From Castor canadensis (taxonomy: Eukaryota; Chordata; Mammalia; Rodentia; Castoridae): a stretch of DNA of 64,000 nt. Numbering within the stretch: the stretch's first letter is position 1; the number at the start of each line of letters is the position of its first letter. Position numbers and translations under genes: made by a program. The stretch lies in the NCBI RefSeq assembly GCF_047511655.1, contig NC_133394.1, positions 144,732,343 through 144,796,342 of the forward strand, read 5' to 3'. Shown one piece after another: positions 21,799 to 33,792 of the stretch. Under the pieces are notes generated by a model that did no database searches, had not been told where the DNA came from, and was given only the letters and a program-made list of their open reading frames with translations.

Positions 21799-22870
21799 CA
21801 TGTTATTGATGGTGGGATTAACATTTATAGCAACAGAAGAGACTAGAGATTGAATCCATAAGTAGACCACACAAACAACTGATTTTTGACAAAGGTGAAA
21901 AAGCAGTTGAAAGGATGAATAATTACTTTTTCAACAAATGGTGATAGAACAATTATAACCCATAAGTAAAAATAAACCTCAACCAAAAATTCACACATTG
22001 TATATAAATTAATTCAAGCTGGATCAAGGATTCAAACGTAAAAGAGAAAGATAGTGATGTTTTAGAAGAAAAGACACGAGAGAATCTTTGTGATCTGGAG
22101 TTGGATGACTGGTTTTCAAATATGACACCAAAAGCATGTTTATAAAAATTAAAAGTGGGTAAATTGGACTTCACCAAAAGTAAAAATGTTTGCTTTGAGA
22201 GTGTCATTGGTAAGCGGATGAAAAAACAAGACAAAAGATGGGAGAAAATATTTGCAAAACACTTAACTGACAAAGGATGAGCATCTAGAAAATATAAAGA
22301 GTTCTCAAATCTCAAAATCAAACCAAACAAAACTAAAACTAAAAACAGACAATGTGATTAGCAAAAGGACAAAAGTTATGAGCAGACATTTCACTGATCA
22401 GGATAAATAGATGAAAAATAAGTACATGAAAATACATTCAACATCACTACCAGTGATATGCAAATTGAAACTACCACTACACACATGTCAGAATAGCTAA
22501 AATAAAACATAGTGACAATACCAAATGCTCTTGAGAGTGTGGAGAGACTCGGCCTCTCATGTCTTACTGGTGGGAATGTATGAAAACATTGTGCAGACAT
22601 TCTTGAAAACTGTTCGGCAATTTTTATATAAACTGTAAATGCTGTACTATATAATTCATCAGTTCCACTCTGGGGCATTATCTTGTTCATACAGAAAACC
22701 CTGTACATGAATATTCAAAGAAGCTTTATTTATACCAGACAAAACCGATGTCCTTCAATAGGTGAATGATTAAACAAACTGTGGTATATCTATAAATTTA
22801 TTCATATCTATTTGGTATTGTGATACAACCAGATGCCTAAATACATTTGTGACTTAAATCTTGAATGAAA
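21799..22870 (+). mobile_element. old LINE-1 ORF2 relic (part 3)
   Basis: 'gaatccataagtagaccaca', 'caacaaatggtgatagaaca', 'gatatgcaaattgaaactac' and 'ttactggtgggaatgtatga' are in L1 ORF2 C-terminal order. 'aataggtgaatgattaaaca' lies near the end. Confidence 0.92.
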
Positions 22871-22892
22871 ATGTTAATATCTCTAGATTGGT

Positions 22893-23000
22893 AGGTTAGA
22901 AACTTGAAGCTTAGAGAGTTTAAATGGCTTGGTCAAGGTTATTCAAAACAAAGGATACAAAGGCTGATTACATTTCAAATCCCATTTACTTTCCAGTCTA
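22893..23000 (-). mobile_element. MIR SINE, antisense
   Basis: 'agaaacttgaagcttagaga' and 'atggcttggtcaaggttatt' match antisense MIR. Confidence 0.8.
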
Positions 23001-23479
23001 AGAGGCTGCCAAGAATGTTAGGTGAGGAACTATGTGTTTGTTATTCTTTGTAATCTAGAAGTGTATTAAAAAAGTGTTATACCTGTTTTAGGTTGCTTTT
23101 TGTCAGCAGACCTTCAGCACAAAGTGATTGCTTAAGAACAGACTTTTTCGTAGGCATCTGCAAAGTCATGTCATGGCATTTAATGTCTAACTTCTCCAAC
23201 AAAGAGAATGGGCTCAAACAAACTCCTCTCTTTTGACTCATTTTGTCAGGTAACAGAACCATTACTTGTTCTTTGTCATAATTAGATTTGAAACTTAACT
23301 CGTGTAGCCTAAAACACCCAATTACTCACAGAGCTGCCTGAAATGGCTTAGCTTTGCAATGTTTACTCCTGCCTTCAGAGTCAACTAAAATACAATCACT
23401 GATCTCCACAATTATGAAAAGGGCGTGGCTGAAAAAGTTGACACATCATCACATTTTGGAGCCAGAATGAATTATTCAA
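23001..23479. other. unannotated sequence
   Basis: Nothing recognised. The minus-strand frame at 23077-23262 has no homology that I know. Confidence 0.4.
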
Positions 23480-23590
23480 TTAGAATAAACACCTCATTTT
23501 GTAGAGAAGCAGAGTAACTTGTCCTACTTGCATGTATGTGGCTAGAATTAAAATATGACCCTTAGATTTCTTTTGAGCCTCAGATCTGGG
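23480..23590 (-). mobile_element. MIR SINE fragment, antisense
   Basis: 'gtagagaagcagagtaactt' then 'gtatgtggctagaattaaaa' fits antisense MIR. Confidence 0.65.
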
Positions 23591-24410
23591 TGTGTTACTA
23601 ACACTTTTTTCTGTGTTCTGTACTTTGAACTCCTATTGCTATTTTTTCCAGGTTATACAAGAGCAATTCCTGTGTTGTGAATATACCATCAACAAAATAT
23701 CTAATTATTATATTTATTTTAAAAATCAAGCTCCAAGGTCCTTCAACCTTGAAGGAATAGCACCTACAAAGTAAAATGGAAGTACTAAAAATCTTAGGAT
23801 TACATGGTTCTAGAAATTGAGAACATGGTGTAGCTGGAAAAGCCCAAGAATTGGAGATTGCTGTCCTGGGTAGCATGACTTTCTGTGCTACCTAAGTAGC
23901 ACTGTGCCCTTAGACAGGATTCAGTTTTGAGTCCTTCTCAAGCAGTTGGTATTTGCTTTATATTTTGTATCTTGCTTGGCTCTGGTGATTCAATGATGAT
24001 GAAATAATAATAATTTCTGTCTTTACCTAACTCACCAGAGAAATGAGATAGTAGATGTGAAAGATCTTCATGAAGCACACAATTCCATAAAAATTAGATG
24101 TAACCTGACACCATTGGTGATTACAAGTGTATATGGTGTCATAATGGAGCTTTAAAGATATTGAAAACTCCTGAGCATAAACAGAAAATGCATTTGTACT
24201 GTGAGATTTTGACATCTAGAAATTGAAATTGGACAGAGTGCTTAATAATAAGCACTTGCTATATGCCAATCACTTCCTTATCATCTCTGTTCCCTACACA
24301 AATGTAAATGCATGGAACTTTTTCATTTTTATTACTATTATTTCAGCCTTAGAATAGTAGAGGGCACACAATAGGTACCAAACATTTGATGAATAAATTT
24401 CTTACGCCTT
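23591..24410. other. unannotated, with possible short L2/MIR traces
   Basis: 'agcacttgctatatgccaat' near 24251 and 'tagagggcacacaataggta' near 24358 look like MIR/L2 remnants. The rest is not assignable. Confidence 0.4.
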
Positions 24411-24464
<54 letters not shown>

Positions 24465-24465
24465 C
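24411..24465. repeat. (TG)n(TA)n compound microsatellite
   Basis: TG repeats pass directly into TA repeats, interrupted once by 'tatgtata'. Confidence 0.98.
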
Positions 24466-25280
24466 AGGTTTAGGATAAATAAAATAGAAATGGATTGTGG
24501 ACATAAGAGTATATAAGAGTTTACTAGAGAGGTATTGCTAAATATCTCTTCTACTTGATTATAGAAATTATTCTTTTGTCTAATCAATTAAAAGACATAT
24601 TGAGTACCTGTGTATTTTAACCTATTTTATATCAGGTTAGCATATTTTCTTCTATAACTAGCATTCCCTAATTCTGGAAATTATGCCTTTCCTCATCCTT
24701 CAGCTAGAAGCTGCCATATTAATATGAACACATCTCTGATGCAGTGGGTTGGGTTAGGTGTGAGTACAGACTCTAGGTGGTTCACTGGCAGAAGCTAATC
24801 TCCCTGGTTATTTATAATTAGTCCAGGGATGTTCATTGGGTTTAATCAGGGCCAGAGAGTATCTTCCTTAGGATTCTTGGACATGAAGAACTTGAGACAT
24901 GAATCAGTCATTTTTTGATGGTTGAAGCTAAAAACATAAAACTCAAAACTTGTTGGCTGCTATATTTTCAACCATCTGGATAGCTATTCATCACCAAGGG
25001 AGAACTGTGAAGTCAATAGGTAGAGAAGAATCCATGGGATATGTCCAAATGCAATCTGAGCATTTGGTTCTCTGTGTTCCTGCTGAGAGTTGGCAAATAT
25101 CCCAATCTCTTTTTAATGACAGTAGTAAGAACTTCCTATCATTATTACTAGTTTTGCTTAAGTTGGTTTTCTTCCATATTTGTAACCAAGAGTCATAATA
25201 CTGAAGCTTTCTACACCAGTGGACACCTTTACTCAAGTGTTCTCTCCAGCTGAATATGACAGTATTCTCTTCCCAATATA
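24466..25280. other. unannotated sequence
   Basis: Nothing recognised on either strand. Two overlapping short frames near 25.0-25.3 kb have no splice signals or homology that I can identify. Confidence 0.4.
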
Positions 25281-25470
25281 TAGTCATGTGATGAGACATG
25301 TCTTGAGAGATACGAGGTGAGTCCTTTCATTCTGGGAACAGTAGAGTGTACTTACACAAACTAGATGGTATGTCCTACTACACATCTAGGCTATATTATA
25401 ATCTTATGGAACCACCATCATATATGTGGGCCATCATTGAATGAAACTCCATTATGTGACATATAACTGA
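25281..25470 (+). mobile_element. MER2 (Tigger-type DNA transposon)
   Basis: It starts 'tagtcatgtgatgagacatg', contains 'gtgtacttacacaaactaga' and 'tataatcttatggaaccacc', and ends 'gtgacatataactg'. Terminal inverted similarity to the start is clear. Confidence 0.88.
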
Positions 25471-25559
25471 ATTTGCCTCTAAGGGTTGTTATCAATATTT
25501 AAACTATTTTGTCCATATGGTGGGTAAAAATAATGGAATCACCTTACTATTTTTAATTG

Positions 25560-25960
25560 TCTTCCTTAAAAACACAGCTAAGCTGGAAATGTTTTCAGAT
25601 CTTTGCTGGCTATTTGTAATTCTGAGAATTACTGATATATGATATCTGATCATTTTTCTGTGGGGCATATTTTTCTTATTGATATGTGGCTATTAATCTG
25701 TGCTTATATTCTTTGGTCAATTGTGTGCTTTAAAAAATTTTTGTTTATGCTGTATTTTTATCATGTAAAGGTTAGTAATTTCTGTATTTTATCATGTAAA
25801 AGTTAATAATTTTATGTACCCCAATCTATTATACTTTTCCTTTGTGAGTTCTGAATGCTTTTAACTTCTTTAGGAGGGCTTGTCCTACCTCCAAATTATT
25901 TTTTAAGATTGAAGTTTATTTTTCATACACCTAAGTTTATTTTCCACATTTCATTTTATG
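25560..25960 (-). mobile_element. old LINE-1 3' region, antisense
   Basis: 'ctggctatttgtaattctga', 'tttttcttattgatatgtgg' and 'agggcttgtcctacctccaa' are in the order of antisense L1M 3' regions. Confidence 0.65.
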
Positions 25961-25984
25961 TTACTCCAATTACTGTACTTTGCA

Positions 25985-26130
25985 CTTTACATAAATAATT
26001 CAATGCATACTTTGCATGATAAGAATTGTTATCTCCATTTTTAAGATTATGACAAGGAAAACGAAGTTCGGAATTTTCCAGGTCATACACATGGTGAGTG
26101 CTGAGGTTCTGACTCCACAGTTCACACTCT
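25985..26130 (-). mobile_element. MIR SINE, antisense
   Basis: 'ttgttatctccatttttaag', 'acaaggaaaacgaagttcgg' and 'gctgaggttctgactccaca' match antisense MIR. Confidence 0.75.
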
Positions 26131-26980
26131 TTGAAGCTTTAAATGCCATCTCTGCAAAATGAAAAACAGGGAAATTTATCATTTTTGAAGTTTACCTTTT
26201 CTTATCCCTTTTTTCATTCCCAATGTATTTTGAGTTGACTAATACTGAAAATTAATATAACAAAATGGATACTAGTGTGAGAGGGATCCTGTTGACAGTA
26301 CAACCTAGTATAAATGCACTTTGTATTCATTATGTCCTTGATTAAGGAATGAATGAGTGAGTGAATGGTAGAGGTTGGGGAGGCAAGAATCATACTGACC
26401 TCATCTGCACAGGGAGAGTCAAGCTTATGAGAAACCTAGATTTGCAGTGAGATGAGGAACAATGTGGTTGTCTGCTATGTGCAACAACTCCATTAAGACA
26501 GAGTTGACTGTCTGGAGATTCCAGGTAATCACGCTCTTTCCATGGTTATTATTTATGGCTCATTGCTCTGAATTCTCAAAGCCCCATCATATCCCTGTAT
26601 CCCTTTGTCTTTGTCATAGTTGCCTAACAGATTGTGTCCTCCCAAGCCTCAGTGATGAGTCTTTTTTTTCTGTACTCTTTGTGCTCTCCCCATGCTGGGT
26701 GCAGAACAGAGTTGCCCTCATCACATAGGCCATGGGGCCAGCTGAAAAAACTTACAAAGTTGTCTTATTATTTTTTTTTTTTAAAGAAGTCTGGATGTTA
26801 TCATTTTAGTCACTAAATACTATGACAACTGTCTTAATGATATTCTTCTACACAATAAAGTAGGTAATTCAAGTTCCAATAATGGATATATTTTTCTCTG
26901 TAATCCAATATGGCTACTTTTGAATGAAAGAAATATAGTCACAAATACATATACACATGCACACATGCATATTTACTCAT
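26131..26980. other. unannotated sequence
   Basis: Nothing recognised. The open frames near 26462-26816 lack splice support and homology. Confidence 0.4.
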
Positions 26981-27367
26981 CACACCAGTCCATTTTCTGT
27001 TGTTACAAAAGAATGCCTGAGATTGAATGATTTATAAAGAAAGAAGGTTTACTTAGCACAAAGTTCTAGAGGCAGAGAGGTTCATGATCATGTAACAGCT
27101 GCATTTGGCAATGACCCGATGCTGTGTAATAACACGACAGATGGCATCCCATGACAGGAGTGCCTGTGGATGTGTGCATGAGAGAGGAGGGGACAAAATG
27201 AATGATATGCTTTATAACAACCAGCTTTCCTGAGACATCACTGAATCCTGAGAGAACTAAAATGGTCTTTAAAGAAAGACTAATCACTCTTAAAGTTCCC
27301 ATCTTCCAACACTACTACTTTAGCAGCCAAATTTCAACCTGACTTTTAGCATATCCAAACCATAGCA
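26981..27367 (-). mobile_element. MaLR LTR (MST/MT-like), antisense
   Basis: It starts 'accagtccattttctgttg', continues 'ttacaaaagaatgcctgaga' and 'gatttataaagaaagaaggt', and ends 'gcatatccaaaccatagca'. This is the reverse complement of a mammalian apparent LTR retrotransposon LTR. No internal retroviral sequence is present. Confidence 0.8.
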
Positions 27368-27459
27368 CCTGTGCATGTGTTAGGAACATAGTTCCTAAAC
27401 TGGTTTTCATGTAATAGGAGGTTGCTTAGTACTGGAGTCCATGTGTCAGTCCCTACTCA

Positions 27460-27560
27460 TATGAGAATACTCAGGCTCAGTGAGATTGTGTAAACTTGTT
27501 AATGCCTTGGAACTATTAAGTGACAGTGTTGGAACTTAAACTCCCACTGCAATACATTGT
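27460..27560 (-). mobile_element. MIR SINE fragment, antisense
   Basis: 'actcaggctcagtgagattg' followed by 'ctattaagtgacagtgttgg' fits antisense MIR. Confidence 0.7.
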
Positions 27561-27954
27561 TTTTACGTTGGGAGTCTTTTGCTGGGTTAACATTGCAGTA
27601 CCCAAAGACGTATTTTTAACAAAACGTGTCCACTAAACTTTAGTCAATTACCTTGCACAATACTCAGCTAAAGAAATAAGAATTTCTTTTAATACTGGAA
27701 GGGAAACTGTCCTCACTGAATTTGTTACAGGAAGAAGTCTTTGATGTGGCAACTTCCTAAGGAATTTGCAAGAAGAATATTGACCATATATATTTTTTGA
27801 TGAATTTTCCAACACAACAGCATGCTTCAACTCTACTTTACCCTGCAACTCCACTGAGAAACTGCCTGAATGAAGCAAATCTGGGGATTTTCATTCTAAA
27901 TCACTGACTTCTCCAGAGTGGCAGGAGACCATTATCAAGCTCTAGATTATTAGA
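27561..27954. other. unannotated sequence
   Basis: Nothing recognised. Confidence 0.4.
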
Positions 27955-28090
27955 TAAAGCATACGCATTTAATAATTTAAACCTCACAACCACCTGTGGA
28001 ATGGTTGCTCATTTTAGAATGAACAAACCAAAGCTGAATGTATTGGATAGTTTGCTCCAAGTCAGAGCTCATAAGTAGCTGATTCAAACG
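27955..28090 (-). mobile_element. MIR SINE, antisense
   Basis: 'aatttaaacctcacaaccac' and 'agtcagagctcataagtagc' fit antisense MIR. Confidence 0.65.
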
Positions 28091-28398
28091 AAAACAAAGC
28101 CTTACCAATTAGCCTGCTTTGCTGTTATTATTTTATTATGTTTTAAATGGCCTTCATAAGCTAACTAAGGTTTATTTTTCTGGGCCCCAAAACTTAAAAA
28201 AAAAATACAAAACCTTGGCTTTGATGGATTGTCATGTTAAACGCGGCAAATCATACCTACTTTAACCTTTTCATGATCTCTTTATGAATCACAATTTCTT
28301 TAATTCTAACACTAGTCAGGTTATTTGCTTTTAGATGACCAGGTTTGTTTTTCATTCGTAGACTACCCTCTGTGTTTAGGCAGATAGGTCATTCTAAA

Positions 28399-29124
28399 GT
28401 GAGCCCTAAGATTTCTTGCCCTTGGTGTGCATGTTTTCCATAATCCCTAAACTGTGAAAATGATGGATTTTGCTTCAGTGATGTGTTACATTATATGACA
28501 TGGTTGGCTTTAAAATACTGAGGTTATCCAGGTGAGCCATATTGAATTACATGAGTCCTTTGAAAACAGAATTTTCCAGTTGGTTATAGGAAAGGAAGCA
28601 CAGGAAGGATTTGCCATACCATTCTGACTCGGAAATGGAGAGACCAAATGGTAAAGGAATGAGGGTGGCCTCTATTATGCAGTGTGGGGGCACGTGGATG
28701 CATTATAATTAAAATCAGGGATTGATTCACCCTGGCTGACAGTTGGCAGAATGTGGGAATCACAATCTTATCATCTCGTGGAGCTGGATTATGCCAACAT
28801 TTCAACTGAGCCTGGTAGGACACTCTGAGTTCAAAAAGAAGAAGAAAAGAAAAAGAAAGAAAGAAAGATGGAAAAAAGCGAAGAAGGAAGGAAGGAAAGA
28901 AGATTCTGAATGAGCCTACGAAGCAGACTATCTTCTAGAGTCTTCTGGTAGAACTCAGCCTGACTGACACATTGATACCAGCTTTGAATGCCCTGATCAG
29001 ATCACAGAACCTAGTTAAGCTGCATCTGGACTTTTGACCCACAGGACTGTGAGCTAATACGTGGGTGTTTGTTTAAGCTGCTAAGATTATGATCATTTGT
29101 TCCAAAGCAGAAGAAACTAATACT
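28399..29124 (+). mobile_element. MLT1-type MaLR LTR
   Basis: 'cttgcccttggtgtgcatgt', 'gtgttacattatatgacatg', 'ccctggctgacagttggcag' and 'ggacttttgacccacaggac' follow a known MLT1-like LTR. It ends 'agcagaagaaactaatac'. It contains a purine-rich microsatellite at 28833-28902. Confidence 0.82.
28833..28902. repeat. GAA/GAAA/GGAA purine tract
   Basis: Imperfect purine microsatellite inside the MLT1 LTR. Confidence 0.95.
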
Positions 29125-29560
29125 GCTCTATGTGCCAGGCATAGTTCTTTGTGTTAGGAATATAAAATGGCCTCTGAACTCACAGAGTTTATATTCTGGA
29201 AGGAGAATGGGAGATGGAAGAAATGCAATGAAAATTCGAATGTTCAATTTTGGACAGTGCTGTGGAGAGAATTATATTATAGTGTTATGACAGAATTCAG
29301 AGTGTCTGGGGTGTCCGTGTAGATCAGTTGACCATCAAAATAAGTCTCATCAAGGTGTTAATATTTAGAAAGGTTTGCATGGCAAAATTTCAGCCAAGTT
29401 CATTTCTGGGGAAAGGGCTATTGAAACATGAGCACTACTGCAAATGACTTCTGTGTGGGAAAGAACTTGGAGCTGAGAGACAGAAGGGTGGCATGATTGG
29501 GACCTAGATGATTATCATGATGTCAGTGGAACTTGGAATGGTGGTTAGAGGTTATGGTAA
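29125..29560 (-). mobile_element. L2 LINE fragment, antisense
   Basis: 'atgtgccaggcatagttctt' and 'gaactcacagagtttatatt' are the reverse complement of the L2 3' terminus. 'catcaaggtgttaatattta' fits the inner part. Confidence 0.7.
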
Positions 29561-29844
29561 GAAAATTTTGATTCTCAAAATGTTGGATGGCAGTAGAGGA
29601 TGCAATATAGTTATATGATATGTTTCATATTTGCAAGATATTGTGCAATATGGAGGCAAATAGAAACATTGTAATTAAAATCAGGAATATAGCAAGACTT
29701 TTTCTTTTTTAGGCAATTGAAATGTTTTACCACTTGTTTATGCATAGAACATTTTATATTTAAAGTTTTAATGCATTTTTCAAGGATATTTGACTTTTTA
29801 CTTATTTTATTGTTTTTATCTTTTTTTCCACTACATTTATTTTT
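29561..29844. other. AT-rich, unannotated
   Basis: Nothing recognised. Confidence 0.4.
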
Positions 29845-30425
29845 TGCTTTGGTTTGAATGAGCCTCCAAAGTTCATGTGTTGGAAACTTAATACCCAATG
29901 CAACAGTGTAAAATGTGAGCAGAATGAATAAATGGATGGATCACTGGTGATTTTAAAAGTAGATTACTTACTGAGAGAGTGGATTTGTTATAAAAGCAAA
30001 TTTAGACAGAGTGAACTCTAATGTAGACTGTAGATTTTGAGTGATAATGTCCTCTCCATGTAGGGTCAGTTTTAACAAAGGCACCATTCTGGTATAGGAT
30101 ATTGATGGGGGAGAGGTTGTTGGGAAAAGGGACATATGGGATTGCTTGTACTTTCTGACCAATGTTGTGAACCTAAAACTGCTATTAAAATAAAGTCTAT
30201 AATTAAAAATAAATGGGTCAAAGTGAGTTTGACCACTTTCATTCTCTTCTTTTTAAGCTGTTTTACCCTTCCACCCTCTGCCATGGGATGACGCAATGCA
30301 AAGGTCCTTGCCAGATGCTGGGACATGCTCTTGAACTTCCAAGCCTCCAGAACTGTGATCCAAATAAGTTTCTCTTTGTCATTTGGTCTCAGGTATTCTA
30401 TCATAACAGCAGAAATCACATTGAG
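29845..30425 (+). mobile_element. MaLR LTR (MST/MT-like), split by a nested LINE-1
   Basis: The left part (29845 to about 30005) begins 'tgctttggtttgaatgagcc' and ends 'ggatttgttataaaagcaaa'. The right part (about 30214-30425) resumes 'agtgagtttgaccactttca' and 'ccctctgccatgggatgacg', and runs to 'gtatto'-equivalent 'aggtattctatcataacagc'. Removing the insert at 30006-30213 restores a continuous LTR order. Confidence 0.85.
30006..30213 (+). mobile_element. LINE-1 3' UTR fragment nested in the LTR
   Basis: 'acagagtgaactctaatgta', 'gtactttctgaccaatgttg' and 'cctaaaactgctattaaaat' then 'aaagtctata' are the 3' end of an older L1 family. A degenerate duplication (agcaaatttagac near 29995, agtgagtttgacc near 30221) flanks it. 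Confidence 0.88.
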
Positions 30426-30835
30426 ACATTTTCCTTTTATTATGAAGAAGTTAGAAGAAATTTTTTTATAGGGAACAATATCAAAATGTTAACCAAGAAT
30501 TACCATTTTAAAATACTGAAAATTTACTTCAATTTCTTATATATTTAATAAAAGAGGGAAATGTTATTTGTGAAAGTAAAGCCTCTTTTGTTCTTCTTCC
30601 TTATCCTAGTTTTCTGTGAAGAAGTTAAATGCATTACAGATTTTGATTGTAGGCCTTTATGGATTTTAAAATTTTTTTATATGTATGCTTTTATTATTTG
30701 TCAGATTTCAAAAATTTAAAATACTATCTTTTACATACTTACATATATAATGTCATGAAATTTAAATATTTATTAAGTTCATAATAAATGTGAAATAAAA
30801 GTTTGTATGGGCCAATAGTAAGAATCAGTTGGGGG
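30426..30835. other. very AT-rich, unannotated
   Basis: Nothing recognised. Confidence 0.4.
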
Positions 30836-31430
30836 TAGACAGTGGATATTCAAATAAACTCAGAAAAGAGTGGTATGAGTGGTGTGAGTAGGGGTGGAGA
30901 GAAGTGGACAGATTGGAAGTTTTTCATGAAGATGGAAAAATTGGAGGTAGGAAATTAGAGAAAGAAAAGAATCAGGATAACTCCTGGATGATTTTACTTG
31001 AGTACTTGAGAAGATGATATCTGCTAGAATAGAAGGACTAGGGAAGAAAGAGACTGGATGATTAAAATTAAGAGGCTTATTTTGGCCATATATCATTTGA
31101 GAAGCCTGTCAGACATCAAGTGGAGAGTTCCTGTTAGCATTTGGGTAGATAATCTTGCAGTTCAGACAGAGGTTAGGAGTGAAGGAAATTTGTAAAATGA
31201 ATCCTACTTAAAATTTTGAGATTACTGTTGGGGAGACTACAGATAGGGAAGAAAAAAGGCATGAGGACTCAAGTCTAGAGTCCTCCCAAATTTGAGATTA
31301 GAGAATAGAACTGGCATAGGAGGCTTGTCAGGAATAACTAATTCATTAGAAGGAAACAGGAGAGTGTGCAGGATCTTGGCAGCCATGAGAAGAGAGAGGA
31401 GAGAACAGGTGTGAAATCAAGTCAGTGACT
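30836..31430 (-). mobile_element. L2 LINE relic, antisense
   Basis: 'ggggtggagagaagtggaca', 'gaatcaggataactcctgga', 'gagaagcctgtcagacatca' and 'tcaagtggagagttcctgtt' are collinear with antisense L2 ORF2. Confidence 0.8.
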
Positions 31431-31478
31431 CCGTGCAGCAATTTTACTTTTGATTCCTGCCATGATCCTGTGGAGTAG

Positions 31479-31857
31479 TGTGTTAGTTAGTTTTCCATCA
31501 CTATGACAATATACCTGAGATGATCATCTTAAAAGAAGGAAAGATTTATTTTGGGTCATGGTTTCAAGGCTCCAGTCCATGGTCAGTTGACTTCTCTGTT
31601 TTTGGGCTTGTGGTGGAAGCATATGGTAGAACAAAGCTAATTCTTCATGGTGATCTTGAAGTAAGGAGAAAGAGAGATGAAGGGAATAGGTTCCCAAAAT
31701 CTCCTCCAAGGTGTGCTCCCAGTGACCTAATTTCTTCCCATTAGGCCCCACTTCCTAAAAGTTCCACCACTTCCCAATTAATAGTGCCACAGTCTAGCAA
31801 ACAAGCCTTTAACACATGAGCCTTTGTGGGATACTCAAAGATCCAAACTATAGCAAA
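31479..31857 (-). mobile_element. MaLR/ERVL-like LTR, antisense
   Basis: It starts 'tgtgttagttagttttccat' and continues 'gaaagatttattttgggtca'. It contains 'taggccccacttcctaaaag' and ends 'aacacatgagcctttgtggg' then 'gatccaaactatagcaa'. It is nearly full-length, with no internal region. Confidence 0.85.
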
Positions 31858-31869
31858 TAGGCAACAAGA

Positions 31870-31950
31870 GAATCATTATTTTCATTTGGAGATAAAGAAC
31901 AGAGTGAGAGATTAAATGACTGTTCCTAAATGGCCTGAGGCCTTTCCATC
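31870..31950 (-). mobile_element. MIR fragment, antisense
   Basis: 'gagataaagaacagagtgag' with 'ttaaatgactgttcctaaat' weakly fits antisense MIR. Confidence 0.45.
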
Positions 31951-33094
31951 TGCCCAGTTCTGGGTCCTCTGCCTTCGGAAGGATCCCTACAACTGTTCTA
32001 TCCTCTTCTGTTGGGTCATATCACAGGAATGTCGTGGTGCTGTGATACACTTAATACTTTGTGCCTCCACAAAAGATGAATGCTGAGGTTGTATATGGCT
32101 GTGACCAGTTTTTATGGTTTTCCTGCTTCCTCATTTGTTAGTATGTCAACTAGCAATCCTCCCTGCCCTTTGTGCTCCTGCCTGGAGAGATCCAACTTCC
32201 CTTCTGCTATTTTACATTCATTGAACATTTAATGATTCACACCTGAATTCTAAGTGTGTGGCAGGTAACTGAATTCTTCCTGGATGATGCTGAGTGTCCA
32301 TTAGGATTTTTCAAAATTTTACAGCATGCTTGGCCCTACTTAATTGGTGAAATTGAGTGATAATATATGAAACAATCTTAATCAAGAGCTTTGATATTCT
32401 TATAAAGGTGTTCAGTATAAATAACAGTACAGAATTCTCTCTATTCTTTCTTGGCAAATGAAATTGTACCAAAATTATCTCTCTATAACTAGTCCTGAGA
32501 AAGTCCTCTAGTTTAAGTGGTGGCTTTGTTCTTTGGAAAGCAATCACTGGAATCTAACAACCTCAGACCTGTGACTGAGAACATTCTTTTGCTCTTTCCT
32601 GCTTGGTTTACTGAGAAATAATAAAGAAAAAAATGAAACAGTGAAAATATGATTTTCAAAGCACTAGGAAAAACCTATTTGCAAGATATGGAGGTTGAAT
32701 ATACACTTACAATGATTTGGTTGATTTAATAGTGTACAATGAAATTAAAAACATTTGTTTTAAATGTAAACCTCAGCCAAAGTTTGTAAATAAACTCAAT
32801 AGACTAGGATTGTTTTTTAATGAGAAATTTTAAGGAACAAGTTTGGATGTGTAGTTCACAAGAATGTGATTCTCTTCTTAAACCATAATGACACTTATTT
32901 TTGTCTTTCTTTTTAACTAACCTATCTTCTTGATTTCCTATCTAATGTAGAAGGTTGCCAGATTTTAATGTTAAAATGAAATGCTTAAAATTATGTAAGA
33001 TTTAAGGATCTAGTTGCTCTTTATTTGGGGAAGTACATATTCAATTATAAGTAGAGCAAGATAGCAAGGAAATACACATTTTTGGAATCCATAT
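31951..33094. other. unannotated sequence
   Basis: About 1.1 kb with no exon or nameable repeat. Confidence 0.45.
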
Positions 33095-33220
33095 GTACTG
33101 GGTACCATATAAGGAGTTTTATATGCAGTACCGTGGTGTTAGATTTTGATAGATTATACCATTTCAGCATTAAGACAGAGAAACAGAGAAAAGTTAATGA
33201 TCAAATCACATATCCAGTTA
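33095..33220 (-). mobile_element. MIR SINE, antisense
   Basis: 'tactgggtaccatataagga' and 'gacagagaaacagagaaaag' weakly follow antisense MIR. Confidence 0.5.
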
Positions 33221-33474
33221 ACATAGGCAATTGTACATAAACATGGTGGTCTCTGTGATTCTGTCACACCCAGGACTTAGGAATGGAGAGAAGGAAGTCC
33301 TCTTAGTGCAACACACAAGCCAAAAGCTTTGCCTTTGTTATCACAACAATGGCTGTCAAGGAAGGCAATGTTTTCCTTACTGTACTCATGATATATCATG
33401 ACTTTATGCCCAGTTGGACAGTCATATTCCTGCAAGGTAGACTATCTGAAGTATCTAAAGATCAGTAGTAATTT

Positions 33475-33792
33475 GTGTAACAAAAGACTGTAAAATGAGC
33501 ATCTGAAACAAGAGAAATTTATTATTTCACAGTTCTGGAGGTTGGAAGTCTGAGATCAAGCTATTGTCAGGGTTGGTTCCTTCTGAAGGCAATGAAAAGC
33601 TCTCTGTTTTCAGGCCCTATGTCCAAATCTCTTCTAACAGGGGACGTGAGTCATGTTGGATTAGACTGTACCCACACAACCCACATTGCCCACATGAGAT
33701 CCTATCTTCACATAAGGCCATATTCTAAGATGCTGGGGGTTAAGACTTCAACATGTGAATTTTGGGGAACACAGTTCAGCCTAAAACAACAC
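33475..33792 (-). mobile_element. MLT1A-like LTR, antisense
   Basis: 'agaaatttattatttcacag', 'ttctggaggttggaagtctg', 'gtcagggttggttccttctg' and 'gatgctgggggttaagactt' match the reverse complement of MLT1A. 'gaacacagttcagcctaaaa' is its terminal part. The middle is shortened. Confidence 0.92.

Noticed and set aside
22391-22708. Open frame of 105 codons on the minus strand
   Set aside because: It is antisense to L1 ORF2.
31479-31857. Part of an intact endogenous retrovirus
   Set aside because: Only LTR sequence is present. No gag, pol or env is found beside this or any other LTR in the window.
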